Positions 1 through 10,044 of a stretch of 64,000 nucleotides of DNA are shown here, piece after piece. Each line of letters opens with the position of its first letter. Positions within the stretch are counted from its first letter, which is position 1. The position numbers were made by a program, and so were the translations under genes. The notes beneath the pieces are model-generated. The model ran no database searches and was not told the origin of the DNA. It worked only from the letters and a program-made list of their open reading frames with translations. The DNA comes from Bufo bufo (taxonomy: Eukaryota; Chordata; Amphibia; Anura; Bufonidae). The stretch is from positions 155,642,015 to 155,706,014 of the forward strand of contig NC_053394.1 in assembly GCF_905171765.1 (NCBI RefSeq), read 5' to 3'.

Positions 1-400
1 ACCCAAAGCACACCATCCCCACAGTGAAACATGGTGGTGGCAGCATCATGCTGTGGGGATGTTTTTCAGCAGGCTGGACTAGGAAACTGGTCAGGGTTGA
101 GGGAAAGATGGATGGTGCAAAATACAGGCATATTCTTGAGCAAAACCTGTACCACTCTGGGCGCGATTTGAGGCTAGGGCGGAGGTTCACCTTCCAGCAG
201 GACAATGACCCCAAACACACTGCTAAAGGAACACTGATGTGGCAAGCTCATACATAGAGACTTATCCAATGCGACCTGGAGCTGTGATTGCCGCAAAAGG
301 TGGCTCTACAAAAGTATTGACTTTAGAGGGTGAATAGTTATGCACATTGACTTTTTCTGTTATTTTGTCCTATTTGTTGTTTGCTTCTCAATAAAAAATA
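1..400 (+). mobile_element. Tc1-like transposon, 3' fragment
   Basis: The frame at 24-230 encodes the middle of a Tc1-type DDE transposase: [14 protein letters not shown], a G-x-L-x-x-V-E-G-K-M-D segment, YRHILEQNL, and the second catalytic aspartate in [11 protein letters not shown]. The 5' half lies outside the window. After [11 protein letters not shown] the frame is lost and the third acidic residue is gone, so this is a relic with no capacity to transpose. The AT-rich tail (about 290-400) looks like the usual Tc1 3' region. I could not place the outer inverted repeat exactly. Confidence 0.85.
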
Positions 401-1361
401 AAAAAAACAACATCTTCAAAGTCTTTTCTGACCCATTGTAAGGTGAAATCAGACTCAACATACAATGTCTCAGACTCAGAACCAACCAATCAAGGCCACT
501 TCTCTGGTAAAATAACTGGATTAGTTGCTAGATAGCAGCTATTGCTGTTATATGTAAGGAATTATTTTATTTTATCTGCTTATTATTTTTTAAATCTTCA
601 TTTTTCTCTTATCTTGGATGACATTTTGGGGCTTTGGAACAGATTACTCAAGTTACAATGGTTTTAACATACAATGGTCATCCTGGAACCAATTAATATT
701 TTATCTTGTGGGACCACTGATATATATATATATATACACACACACACATACACACACACACATATATAAAGTATGTATCAACATATGTACTTACAATACA
801 CCAAATCACAAAAGAAATTTCAAACTTGTGTGGGAAACTGAATATTGACAGGCCAAGGAAAGCAAAGACGCAGGTTTCTGCAAATGACAAGAACAAACCG
901 AGTTATAACATGAGTTATTCCACACCAAAACCTACCATTGTATACAGTAAACTCAGCACCCAACATATATGTTTGCCGTGCCATCACTCACCACACAGGA
1001 AGGCCACTGTTCTTAGTGTCTGTTGCATAAGAATCTGAGTAACCGGTGACAAATTGTGGTGTGTGTAATGAGACATCACAATTCCTGAGAACAAGATGGC
1101 CATAATACCTGAAATAAAAAAATACTGGCAAGTTAGGTTCTTTTCACATCTCGTCATCAAACAAACTACATTGTACCCAGGTCAGAATATACTGTACCAT
1201 ATTAAACAAACTACACTGCGCCAGAATACACCATGTCATGTCTAGTATTTAAGGTTGGTGCTCGTGACATCTTCAAGCCTCATCAAGACTACAGTCAATA
1301 GTCCAATCCAATGTTACGACCTCACACAAGAGTAGCAAGGGTTAGAAGAAAAGACTTCTTA
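401..1361. other. Non-coding, no gene seen
   Basis: AT-rich sequence without a credible gene. The short open frames show no domain and no splice context. It contains one TA/CA microsatellite (listed separately). Nothing else is recognised. Confidence 0.6.
720..768. repeat. (TA)n(CA)n microsatellite
   Basis: A run of alternating TA is followed by CA, with a TA interruption, and returns to TA. It is a simple-sequence repeat and explains the poly-Thr/His and poly-Tyr/Val frames across it. Confidence 0.95.
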
Positions 1362-1847
1362 TAAAGGGAACCTTTCATCAACTTTATGCTGCCCATACGA
1401 ACAGTAGTATAAAGTAGAGACAGTCGAGTTGATTTCAGCGGTCTGTCATTTATAAGTTAAAAGTAAGTGGTTGCCGAGAACCAACATCACAATCATTGCA
1501 GACTGGGCCTGGAAAAGAGTCCCGGCCACCTGAGAAGAGTCATGGTTATTCATGAATACTTGCTCTCCTGCCCACCTGCTGATGACTGACTGTCTTCTAC
1601 CTAGTTTTCTCCCTTTCTCTCTAGGAGAGAACTGCCAATCATCAGCAGACGGGTGAGAGAGCAGGAGATTATAGATAACAAGGACTCTTCTCAGGTAGAT
1701 TTGACTCTTTTCAAGGCCTGAGCTGCAATGATTATGATGCTGGTTCTCAGCAACCACTTACTATTAGCTCATGAGGGGCACACCGCTGAAATCAGCATTT
1801 CTGTCACTATTTTATGCTGCCCTCAAGTTGATGACAGGTTACCTTTA
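1362..1847. mobile_element. Palindromic MITE
   Basis: The left end (TAAAGGGAACCTTTCATCAA) and the reverse complement of the right end (TTAAAGGTAACCTGTCATCAA) match closely, and both are followed by a TTATGCTGCC-like segment. The interior is also partly self-complementary: the TGGTTCTCAGCAACCACTTA-like block occurs near both ends in opposite orientation. There is no coding capacity. The family (hAT or Harbinger type) cannot be decided because the target-site duplication is unclear. Confidence 0.75.
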
Positions 1848-1879
1848 ACATATTTTATGCCACTATGTCTTTATCAAGC

Positions 1880-2201
1880 GTACACCATATCAGACAGCAG
1901 CACTCAGGCAAGAATACACCATACCAGACCGATGATAAAGCACTTAGGGTACAGTACAACATACCAGACAGGTGAGGCGGCAGTCAGGCTAGAATAAACC
2001 ATACCAGACAGGTGAGGCGGCAGTCAGGGTAAAATATACTATATCAGACAGCTGAGGCTGCAGCCAGGCTAGAATACACCATACCAGACAGGTGAGGCGG
2101 CAGTCAGGCTAGAATAAACCATACCAGACAGGTGAGGCGGCAGTCAGGGTAAAATATACTATACCAGACAGATGAGGCAGCAGTCAGGCTAGAATGCACC
2201 A
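1880..2201. repeat. ~40-bp minisatellite, left block
   Basis: Tandem copies of a unit of about 40 bp (accatacCAGACAGrTGAGGCrGCAGTCAGGcTAGAATa), imperfect. The array resumes at 6686 and 7707, so the CR1 LINE and the solo LTR are insertions into one satellite. Confidence 0.9.
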
Positions 2202-2760
2202 CATCTGTGTTGTTTTTGCTGATCATTGATTGAGAAGAGGTAAGGAATTCGGTCAGCTGTTTGCTATTGTGCGTTTGCTAATGAGCCTAGCTCACTAAGG
2301 TGTTACATTTGTTGCTGGGGGAGGAGTTTGGGAAGGAGTGTGTGTATATATAGAGACAGACTCATTAGCTGGCCTAATTCATTAGCTGAAAGTACTAGCT
2401 TCAAGTACTACATTAAGTACTAGTAAAGAGATATTGCAGCAGACTGAAGAGATTCAAGAGATACTGCAAGAGATTGGCTTAGAGTCTCCAACTGGCTCAT
2501 CTGTGTTGTTTTTGCTGATCATTGATTGAGAAGAGGTAAGGAATTCGGTCAGCTGTTTGCTATTGTGCGTTTGCTAATGAGCCTAGCTCACTAAGGTGTT
2601 ACATTTGTTGCTGGGGGAGGAGTTTGGGAAGGAGTGTGTGTATATATAGAGACAGACTCATTAGCTGGCCTAATTCATTAGCTGAAAGTACTACATTAAG
2701 TACTAGTAAAGAGATATTGCAGGAGATAGTCAGGAGGTAGGCTGGAAGGTGGAAACAATA
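2202..2760 (+). repeat. CR1 5' UTR tandem monomers (2 copies)
   Basis: The first roughly 200 bp of monomer 1 (from 2202) recur without a visible difference from 2498, a period of 296 bp. Each monomer carries a TATATATAGAGAC motif (around 2345 and 2641), a possible promoter core. The layout resembles the monomer promoters of some mammalian L1 families. Promoter function is inferred. Confidence 0.85.
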
Positions 2761-2834
2761 CAAAAAAAAAAAAGGTAAGATTTGTTTGATTTAAAGTTAC
2801 AAATTTATTTTTTTATTTTTTTCTCCTCTTTAAA

Positions 2835-3743
2835 ATGGCAGACTTGGTTCAGTGCAGGAATTGTTGTGCATTTATTTCATGTTCCACTCTTTGGAGATTC
2901 GGATGCTGTCAGATCTGTAGACAGTTCTCCTTACTGCAGCAGGAAATTGCATTTTTGAAAGCTGAAATATTTAAATTATCTGTTAAACAAACTCCAGCTA
3001 GGACTGCTGCAATGCCACTGCCACAGAGGACCCCCAGAAATGGCAGATGGGTTAATGTAGGTTCTGGAAGTCTTAGAGTGGTGGATAGAAGACATGTCCC
3101 ACAGTCGGTGGTTCTCCATAATTCATTTGCAGCACTCTCAGAATGTAAGGACAACATGGATATGGACTCAAGCACAGAGGGTGAGAAACCATCGACTCCT
3201 ATGTCTAATGTATGCAACAAAAAAGATAAAGTGAAGTCTCAAAGGATGCAGCTGTTGCTGGGTGATTCAATCATAAGAAGTGTGGAGCTTAAAGAAAATG
3301 GTTTTGTGAGATGTCTCCCTGGGGCTACTGCTAGAAGAGATAGAAGACGTATTATTAATATTGTTAAGCAAGCAAAGCAGGAAGGGGACGTGGATGTTCT
3401 TGTCCATCTAGGGACAAATGACCTGGCTTGCAATGAAGTGTCAGAGGTGAAAAAATCTTTTATCACACTTGGTAATGACGTACAGGATTTTGCATCCACC
3501 ATTTCATTTTCTGAAGTTCTGCCTGTGCATAATGTTCAGAATGATAGGCAGAGGCGCATAAAGGAGTTCAACATATGGCTTGGTAAATGGTGTCAAGAGC
3601 AAGGATTTGGCTTTGTTTCTCATGATAGCTCTACTTGGAATAGAAAGGAACTGTACAAAAAAGATGGTTTGCATCTTTCTCTCAAAGGAACAAATGTACT
3701 TAGTGAACAACTCCAAGAATTTGCGGAAGAGTATTTAAACTAG
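2835..3743 (+). CDS. CR1 ORF1 protein with SGNH/GDSL esterase domain
   Basis: 302 residues. The N-terminus is cysteine-rich (CRNCCAF, then CCQIC near residues 7-28) and is followed by a short leucine-rich stretch suited to a coiled coil. Residues 138-300 form an SGNH hydrolase-like domain: GDS at 143-145 (block I serine), GTND at 193-196 (block III asparagine), and DGLH at 277-280 (catalytic Asp and His). CR1 ORF1 proteins are known to bind nucleic acid and to carry such an esterase. All catalytic residues are present. The stop TAG is directly preceded by TTTAAAC, a canonical -1 slippery heptamer in the correct phase. The ATG at 2835 follows the AT-rich leader and is the natural start. Confidence 0.9.
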   Translation: MADLVQCRNCCAFISCSTLWRFGCCQICRQFSLLQQEIAFLKAEIFKLSVKQTPARTAAMPLPQRTPRNGRWVNVGSGSLRVVDRRHVPQSVVLHNSFAALSECKDNMDMDSSTEGEKPSTPMSNVCNKKDKVKSQRMQLLLGDSIIRSVELKENGFVRCLPGATARRDRRRIINIVKQAKQEGDVDVLVHLGTNDLACNEVSEVKKSFITLGNDVQDFASTISFSEVLPVHNVQNDRQRRIKEFNIWLGKWCQEQGFGFVSHDSSTWNRKELYKKDGLHLSLKGTNVLSEQLQEFAEEYLN

Positions 3744-3788
3744 GAAGGGGGGGCAAAAGAGTGAAAATAAAAGAGTCCAATTGCCCCC
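3734..3788 (+). promoter_or_regulatory. Putative -1 ribosomal frameshift signal between CR1 ORF1 and ORF2
   Basis: T TTA AAC at 3734-3740 lies in the ORF1 frame as X XXY YYZ and is followed at once by the ORF1 stop (3741-3743). After an 8-nt spacer comes a perfect 8-bp stem, GGGGGCAA at 3749-3756 with TTGCCCCC at 3781-3788. A -1 slip enters exactly the ORF2 frame, which is open from 3704. All of this is visible in the sequence. Function is inferred from the known rules for -1 frameshifting. Confidence 0.7.
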
Positions 3789-6589
3789 TGAAACAATGCC
3801 AGAACAGGCCAGAAGCACTGAGGTTAAGAAATGATAAGCTCAGAGTCCTGTCTACAAATGCTCGCAGTTTAGGTAAAAAAATCAATGAACTTGGGTCAAT
3901 AATGGCATCTGAGAATGTAGATTTAGTGGCTGTTACGGAGACATGGTTTAATGAAAGAAATGACTGGGACATAACCATACCAGGGTACTCTTTATACAGA
4001 AGAGACAGAGAAGGCAAGAAAGGAGGAGGAGTGGCCCTGTATGTGAAAGATAGCATTAAATCTAACCTAATACAAGTTGGTGAGGCCAACATAGAGTCAG
4101 TTTGGGTTACGTTGCAGTTTGCTAACCATGCAGTAACTCGTGTAGGTGTGATATATAGACCACCTGGTCAAGTTAAAGAACTAGATGATCTACTAGTTGA
4201 AGAAATAGCTAAAATGACAATGAAAGGAGAAGTTATCATTATGGGAGATTTCAATCTTCCAGATATAAACTGGAAAACCAAAATAGCAAGTTCTACCAGG
4301 AGTACAGATATTCTAAATTCCCTACTGGGGTTATCTCTACAACAAGTGGTTGAGGAGCCAACCCGGAGGGAGGCCATTTTGGATTTGGTATTCACAAACG
4401 GGGATTCGGTATATGATGTCATTGTAGGCGAAACCTTGGGATCTAGTGATCACCAGTCAGTGTGGTTTAATATAAGAACTGTGAAAGAGTCCCACCACAC
4501 AAAAACAAAAGTTTTAGATTTTAGAAAAACAGACTTTTCAAAAATGAAATTAGTCATAAATGAGTCCTTATCAGACTGGAACGGATTACATGGAGTCCAG
4601 GAGAAATGGGACTACTTAAAAGGTGCATTATTGAAGGCAACAGAAAATTGCATTAGACTCGTCAGTAAAAGCAAAAAAAGGAGGAGACCAATGTGGTACT
4701 CAGCAGAAGTGGCCCAAATCATTAAAAATAAAAAGCTAGCATTTTGTAATTATAAAAAAACCCAGAGCAATGAAGATAAGGAAATCTACAAGATTAGGCA
4801 GAGAGAGGCTAAGCAAGTTATAAGAACTTCTAAAGCGCAGGCAGAAGAAAAACTAGCTCAGTCTATGAAAAAAGGGGATAAGACATTCTTCAGATATATA
4901 AATGAAAAAAGGAAATTAAAACAAGGAATAACTAAATTAAAAACAAAGGACGGAAGGTATGTAGAAGAGAATAAAGGGCTAGCCGACTGCCTTAATGAAT
5001 ACTTCTGTTCAGTTTTTACAAAAGAAAAAGGAGAAGGACCTCCACTAGAAAGAATGACTATTAAATCGTTTGATGCATGTATCTTTACAGAGGAAGATGT
5101 TCTAAGTTTGGTGTCTAAGGTGAAGACAGATAAGTCACAGGGGCCTGATGAGATACACCCAAAATTATTAAAAGAGCTTAGTGGTGAGCTGGCAAAACCG
5201 TTAACAGATTTATTTAACCAATCATTAGTAACAGGAGTCGTCCCGGAAGATTGGAAATTGGCAAATGTCGTGCCCATTCACAAGAAAGGTAGTAGGGAGG
5301 AATCGAGCAACTATAGACCAGTGAGTCTGACATCAATAGTAGGCAAATTAATGGAAACCCTATTAAAGGATAGGATTGTGGAACATCTAAAATCCCATGG
5401 ATTGCAAGATGAAAAACAACATGGGTTTACTTCAGGGAGATCATGTCAAACAAATCTTATAGATTTTTTTGACTGGGTGAATAAAATAATAGACGGTGGA
5501 GGTGCAGTAGACATCGCATATCTAGATTTTAGTAAGGCTTTTGACACTGTCCCACATAGAAGACTTATCAATAAACTGCAGTCGGTGAGCATGGACTCCC
5601 ATATTGTTGAGTGGATTAGGCAGTGGCTGAGTGACAGACAACAGAGGGTTGTAGTCAATGGAGAACATTCAAAACAAGGTAATGTTACCAGTGGGGTTCC
5701 ACAGGGATCTGTACTGGGACCGATTTTGTTTAATATCTTCATAAGTGATATTGCAAAAGGCCTCGCTGGTAAGGTTTGTCTTTTTGCTGATGACACAAAG
5801 ATATGTAACAGGGTTGATGTTCCTGGAGGGAAACGCCAAATGGAAAAGGATTTAGGAAAACTAGAAGAATGGTCAGAACTCTGGAAACTGAAATTTAATG
5901 TGGATAAGTGCAAGATAATGCACCTGGGGCGTAAAAACCCAAGGGCAGAATATAGAATATTTGACACAGTCCTGACCTCAGTATCTGAGGAAAGGGATTT
6001 AGGAGTAATTATTTCAGAAGACTTAAAGGTGGGAAGACAATGTAATAGAGCAGCACGAAATGCCAGCAGAATGCTTGGATGTATAGGGAGAGGTATAAGC
6101 AGTAGAAAGAGTGAAGTGCTTATGCCGCTGTACAGAACACTGGTGAGACCTCACTTGGAGTATTGTGCGCAGTACTGGAGGCCATATCTCCAGAAGGATA
6201 TAGATACTCTAGAGAGAGTTCAGAGAAGAGCTACTAAACTAGTACATGGATTGCAGGATAAAACTTACCAGGAAAGGTTAAAGGACCTTAATATGTATAG
6301 CTTGGAAGAAAGAAGAGACAGAGGGGATATGATAGAAACTTTTAAATACATAAAGGGAATCAACTCGGTAAAGGAAGAGAGCATATTTAAAAGAAGAAAA
6401 ACTACCACAAGAGGACACAGTTTTAAATTAGAGGGGCAAAGGTTTAAAAGTAATATAAGGAAGTTTTACTTTACTGAGAGAGTAGTGGATGCATGGAATA
6501 GCCTTCCTGCAGAAGTGGTAGCTGCAAATACAGTGAAGGGGTTTAAGCATGCATGGGATAGGCATAAGGCCATCCTTCATATAAGATAG
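3761..6589 (+). CDS. CR1 ORF2: AP endonuclease + reverse transcriptase
   Basis: About 940 residues, uninterrupted (numbered from 3761, a GTG). The N-terminal APE-type endonuclease shows LSTNARSLGKK (residues 30-40), the acidic motif TETWF, GDFNLP at 162-167 and SDH at 229-231. The central reverse transcriptase shows YRPVSL, HGFTSGRS, YLDFSKAFD (catalytic Asp about 589), SGVPQGSVLGP and FADD at 675-678. The C-terminal region is typical of the clade. It would nick and prime cDNA at the target. The first in-frame ATG is at about residue 48, inside the endonuclease, so an ATG start would remove conserved residues. The frame is open back to 3704 and overlaps ORF1 by 40 nt, which fits translation as a frameshift fusion. 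Confidence 0.9.
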   Translation: MKIKESNCPLKQCQNRPEALRLRNDKLRVLSTNARSLGKKINELGSIMASENVDLVAVTETWFNERNDWDITIPGYSLYRRDREGKKGGGVALYVKDSIKSNLIQVGEANIESVWVTLQFANHAVTRVGVIYRPPGQVKELDDLLVEEIAKMTMKGEVIIMGDFNLPDINWKTKIASSTRSTDILNSLLGLSLQQVVEEPTRREAILDLVFTNGDSVYDVIVGETLGSSDHQSVWFNIRTVKESHHTKTKVLDFRKTDFSKMKLVINESLSDWNGLHGVQEKWDYLKGALLKATENCIRLVSKSKKRRRPMWYSAEVAQIIKNKKLAFCNYKKTQSNEDKEIYKIRQREAKQVIRTSKAQAEEKLAQSMKKGDKTFFRYINEKRKLKQGITKLKTKDGRYVEENKGLADCLNEYFCSVFTKEKGEGPPLERMTIKSFDACIFTEEDVLSLVSKVKTDKSQGPDEIHPKLLKELSGELAKPLTDLFNQSLVTGVVPEDWKLANVVPIHKKGSREESSNYRPVSLTSIVGKLMETLLKDRIVEHLKSHGLQDEKQHGFTSGRSCQTNLIDFFDWVNKIIDGGGAVDIAYLDFSKAFDTVPHRRLINKLQSVSMDSHIVEWIRQWLSDRQQRVVVNGEHSKQGNVTSGVPQGSVLGPILFNIFISDIAKGLAGKVCLFADDTKICNRVDVPGGKRQMEKDLGKLEEWSELWKLKFNVDKCKIMHLGRKNPRAEYRIFDTVLTSVSEERDLGVIISEDLKVGRQCNRAARNASRMLGCIGRGISSRKSEVLMPLYRTLVRPHLEYCAQYWRPYLQKDIDTLERVQRRATKLVHGLQDKTYQERLKDLNMYSLEERRDRGDMIETFKYIKGINSVKEESIFKRRKTTTRGHSFKLEGQRFKSNIRKFYFTERVVDAWNSLPAEVVAANTVKGFKHAWDRHKAILHIR

Positions 6590-6685
6590 GGCCGGGGGCT
6601 ATCCATAGTATTCAGTATATTGGGCAGACTAGATGGGCCAAATGGTTCTTATCTGCCGACACATTCTATGTTTCTATGTTTCTAT

Positions 6686-6843
6686 ATTAAGCATATGAGG
6701 CAGCAGTCAGGCTAGAATACACCATATCAGACACATGAGGCAGCAGTCAGGCTAGAATACACCATAACAGAGAGATGAGGCAGCAGTCAGGCTAGAATAC
6801 ACCATATCAGACACATGAGGCAGCAGTCAGGCTAGAATACACC
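6686..6843. repeat. ~40-bp minisatellite, middle block
   Basis: Four copies of the unit GAGGCAGCAGTCAGGCTAGA plus spacer, between the CR1 3' end and the solo LTR. It continues the arrays at 1880 and 7707. Confidence 0.9.
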
Positions 6844-7706
6844 TGTGACGAGACCAATCTCGCCACATTGCATTGGAGAAGCCTGGTTGCCCGCCTGCTT
6901 CCTTTAGACTATGGCCCCATGTTGAAACGCTTGATTTTCCCCTGCAAAGACTATGTGAAAGAATTTGGCTCCATGGCAATTGAACTGTATTCGTGTAGTC
7001 TGAGTGCCATTCACCTAATAATTGAATGCACTCAGACCTGAGCTAATTGGGATATGTTAAATGTCTATGTTTTATGCAATAGCTGCACAGTTAAATATTC
7101 TTAGGTCTTTTATTGTCTTTTGCTACCATGAGGCTAATGGAGTTTTGCCTCTGCCCTTTGAGATAAATTAGATTACTTCCCAATTGTCTGTAGGACAGAA
7201 GACATTGTGTAACACTGTGTATTCTCCTGCCTGTGATAATTACATTAACCCATTGTGTAAGGTAATTGTATCACAGGCAGAGGGGAGGATTTTGTGTGGG
7301 AGTGTCTGACTGGATTGTACGTGTTTATTGGTTGTTTTTACAAAACCCTGTGGGTGGTACTAATGTGTATATAAGAACAATAAAGCCACAGCTCTGGCTG
7401 ACCACTGCTTTACCCTCAACACAGACCTTGGTCTCGTTCTTGGGGGAATTCACTGTATGCTGTTAGAGACTGATTGCTAGGAGTGCAAGCTGCTTGGGTG
7501 CGTTTCCTATTCGTCTGCTAGCAGTTATTCGTGAGGTTCCGTTCGGGAGTTTGGAGTGCTATGCTGTATTCCGTTCAGGAGTTTGGAGCATTCCCTTGTA
7601 TGCCGTTCGGGAGTTTGGTGTTCTGTAAGTAGCTGTGCCTGTAGCTCTGGAAGGGGAAGATCTCCTAAACGGTTTTAACCCCTTTTATGCCCGGGGTGCC
7701 GTTACA
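6844..7706 (+). mobile_element. Solo LTR (863 bp) with 5-bp target duplication
   Basis: Begins TGTGACGAGACC and ends CGTTACA, flanked by ACACC at 6839-6843 and 7707-7711. A TATATAAGAACAATAAA segment near 7369-7385 gives a TATA box and polyadenylation signal close together, as in retroviral or Gypsy LTRs. There is no internal coding region, so the provirus was lost by LTR-LTR recombination. The family is not determined. Confidence 0.85.
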
Positions 7707-8041
7707 ACACCATATCAGACAGATGAGGCAGCAGTCAGGCTAGAATATACCATATCAGGCATATGAGGAAGCAGTCAGGCTAGAATATACAATATCAGAC
7801 AGATACTCAGGGTAGAATACACTATATCAGGCATACGAGGCAGCAGTCAGGCTACAATACACCAATTCAGACAGATAAGGCAGTAGTCAGGGTAGAATAC
7901 ACCATATCAGACATATGAGGCAGTAGTCAGGCTACAATACACCATATCAGTCAGAGGAGGCAACAGTCAAGCTAGAATACACCATACCAGACAGATGAGG
8001 GGGCAGTCAGGCTAGAATACACCATACCAGACAGATGAGGG
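7707..8041. repeat. ~40-bp minisatellite, right block, up to the gap
   Basis: About eight more imperfect copies of the same minisatellite unit, ending at the run of Ns. The array is the likely reason the assembly breaks here. Confidence 0.9.
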
Positions 8042-8241
8042 NNNNNNNNNNNNNNNNNNNNNNNNNNNNNNNNNNNNNNNNNNNNNNNNNNNNNNNNNNN
8101 NNNNNNNNNNNNNNNNNNNNNNNNNNNNNNNNNNNNNNNNNNNNNNNNNNNNNNNNNNNNNNNNNNNNNNNNNNNNNNNNNNNNNNNNNNNNNNNNNNNN
8201 NNNNNNNNNNNNNNNNNNNNNNNNNNNNNNNNNNNNNNNNN
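8042..8241. other. Assembly gap (200 N)
   Basis: Exactly 200 Ns, which suggests a placeholder of unknown true length. It separates the minisatellite from interferon copy A inside the intron between exons 2 and 3, so exons 3-5 of that copy should lie in the missing sequence. Confidence 1.
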
Positions 8242-8294
8242 CCATTAGATACTCTGATGATTGCTAAAAAAGTAACACACAGAGATTCATTTAC

Positions 8295-8887
8295 CTGACT
8301 GGTAATGTAGAGATGACGAGTGTCCCGGGCGGGTTATGTTGGTCAGGCATTCATCAGATATCTTGTTCTCTGGAATCTGGAAGAGATTATTTAATCAGTA
8401 ATCATTAGGAGAAACTTTACATTTATAGGCCTTCTGGAGTAGAAAACAAATTTTGTAACATTGTATTAGATAATTCTGAGACTATATAGGGAAGCCTACT
8501 CAATTAACAATTCTCATCTATAGGCTAGAGCAGACAGCAAACACAAAGAATATTGCTAGCATGCTAGCAATCGGTGATTAGATTATTGCCAAATGGAAAT
8601 TCTAACATGTAGGAATGTTTGAAACGGATAATGGTTTATCTTTGGTCTTGGACCATAGCATGAATATGCCCTATGCGCCACCTACAGCTCCATTAATGCA
8701 TGCAATTTGGTCTATAAGAAGGGGAATTGAAGACAAAAGTCCTAGAGCTCACCATGTGCTCAAAGTTGGTAAGCATCTTGTTTAGAAGATCCTTGTGATT
8801 GTCTTGGAGCCATATGCATTTCTTGGAGTAAACAACAGAATTGATGCAGAACAGGAGAAGGAAAGTCCAGGTATTGACTGGAGACAT
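8295..8887 (-). pseudogene. Type I interferon copy A (exons 1-2 only, frameshift in exon 2)
   Basis: Exon 1 (8887-8753) is intact and encodes the same 45 residues as copy B: signal peptide from MSPVNTWTFLLLFC, then CIWLQDNHKDLL. It ends at ATG|GTGAGC. Exon 2 (8376-8295) has proper splice sites but is 82 nt instead of 81. An extra C in GTGTCCCGGG breaks the frame within exon 2. Exons 3-5 would fall in the 200-N gap. Differences from copy B are largely single-base indels in short homopolymers, so the frameshift may be a sequencing error and A/B may even be two assemblies of one locus. If real, this copy is a pseudogene. Confidence 0.75.
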
Positions 8888-9002
8888 TATCTGGCTGGAG
8901 GCTACACTTTGGGGCAAGATATGGAGTTGGGCAGAAGATTCTGAGTTCTTCTGTCCTGTTCTTGTCTTCTCTCAGTGCTGGGCTCCATCTTCATAGCTTC
9001 AG

Positions 9003-9069
9003 TTATATATGTAGAAAAAAAAAACTACATGTCAAAAAAGTGAATGCATCCAGCAAGCTGGGATCTTCC
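9003..9069 (-). promoter_or_regulatory. Interferon promoter, copy A
   Basis: Read on the minus strand: an NF-kB-type decamer (9060-9069, GGGATCTTCC on plus), an IRF-type hexamer (9038-9043, AAGTGA on plus) and TATATAA (9003-9009). The same trio, with the same spacing, stands before copies B-D. Confidence 0.6.
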
Positions 9070-10044
9070 ACAGTTTTATTTTTCTTACAGAAGAGGAGTT
9101 TTTAGGTTATTGAATAAATTGATGATTGTGGAGACATCTAGTGGTAATTTTACATAATTAAAGCCAAAGTTCCTTTGAGCAGATTTAACTCTAAATGACC
9201 GACCAGACCCATTTTAGGTCCGATCGGTCATTTAGGCTGCCATGTTTGATTCATTCCAATAAGTTTAACCTGAATCGAAAGTGTTCCAATTGTCCTGAAA
9301 AGTCATGTATTTTTTTTTCAACAGTAAATTTTTATTGATTTACTGTATATTTTAAGGTTATAAACATAGTATGTTATATAAATAATAAATAATGAATAGA
9401 AATTTGACATCAATATCATTGGTTTTGTTGTTATTTGTGGTTTGAATAGTTAGGTTGCAGTATATTAATTAGTAAATAATAGGAAATGTGAAGAATAATT
9501 TGTCATTATAGTTATATATTTGATTTTAGTCTGTTTTATGTTATATAAAGTTATCAATATATGTATATAAATATATAATTGATAGGAATATTAACGACAA
9601 ATCATTATAATTATTAACTATTGTATTTAGTTTAATAAAAGGGATGGGATGGTTGGATATGCCGATATAAACTATAAAATAACTAATCAAGTAAATATTT
9701 TAAATAAATCAAAATAAAGTTATTTTCAATAACAGGTTTGCTGTAAATCAGATATATAAATACATTAAAATAATCAAATCAATATCTTCACTTTATTAGA
9801 AAGTATCTATAACTAAGAGAGAAAAGTTCAGTTTGATGTAGTTCTTAAAAAGTATGGATTCCAAAAGGACCAATATTTTGTGGTTTTCTTCAGAGATAAT
9901 ATAAGGAGGCAAATTAAATTTTCCATCTTGCATGCATGTGTAACTAATGTCCCTAACTTCTGAGATGGTGGGGATTTCTGGACTTTTCCATTTCTTTGCT
10001 ATAAGGCTTCTTGTGTCTAGTATTATGTGTAATCCAGCGGTTTT
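9070..10044. other. AT-rich interferon upstream region, unit 1
   Basis: No gene. It contains a short palindrome near 9190-9235 (AAATGACCGA...TCGGTCATTT) and a long AT-rich stretch. The site ATATTAATTAG at about 9470 is the empty target of the TTAA element found in units 3-5. The segment recurs in every unit. Confidence 0.75.

Larger units (their letters stand above)
2202..6685 (+). mobile_element. Full-length CR1-type LINE
   Basis: A complete non-LTR retrotransposon of about 4.5 kb. In order: two tandem 5' UTR monomers (2202-2497, 2498-2760), ORF1 with an esterase domain (2835-3743), ORF2 with endonuclease and reverse transcriptase (to 6589), then a short 3' UTR with the CR1-type GGGCAGACTAGATGGGCC segment and a terminal array of TTCTATG repeats. 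Both frames are open, so the copy looks young. It is inserted in a 40-bp minisatellite. The TTCTATG tail favours CR1 over L2. Confidence 0.92.

Noticed and set aside
618..896. Open frames across the TA/CA microsatellite
   Set aside because: Low-complexity translation of a simple repeat.
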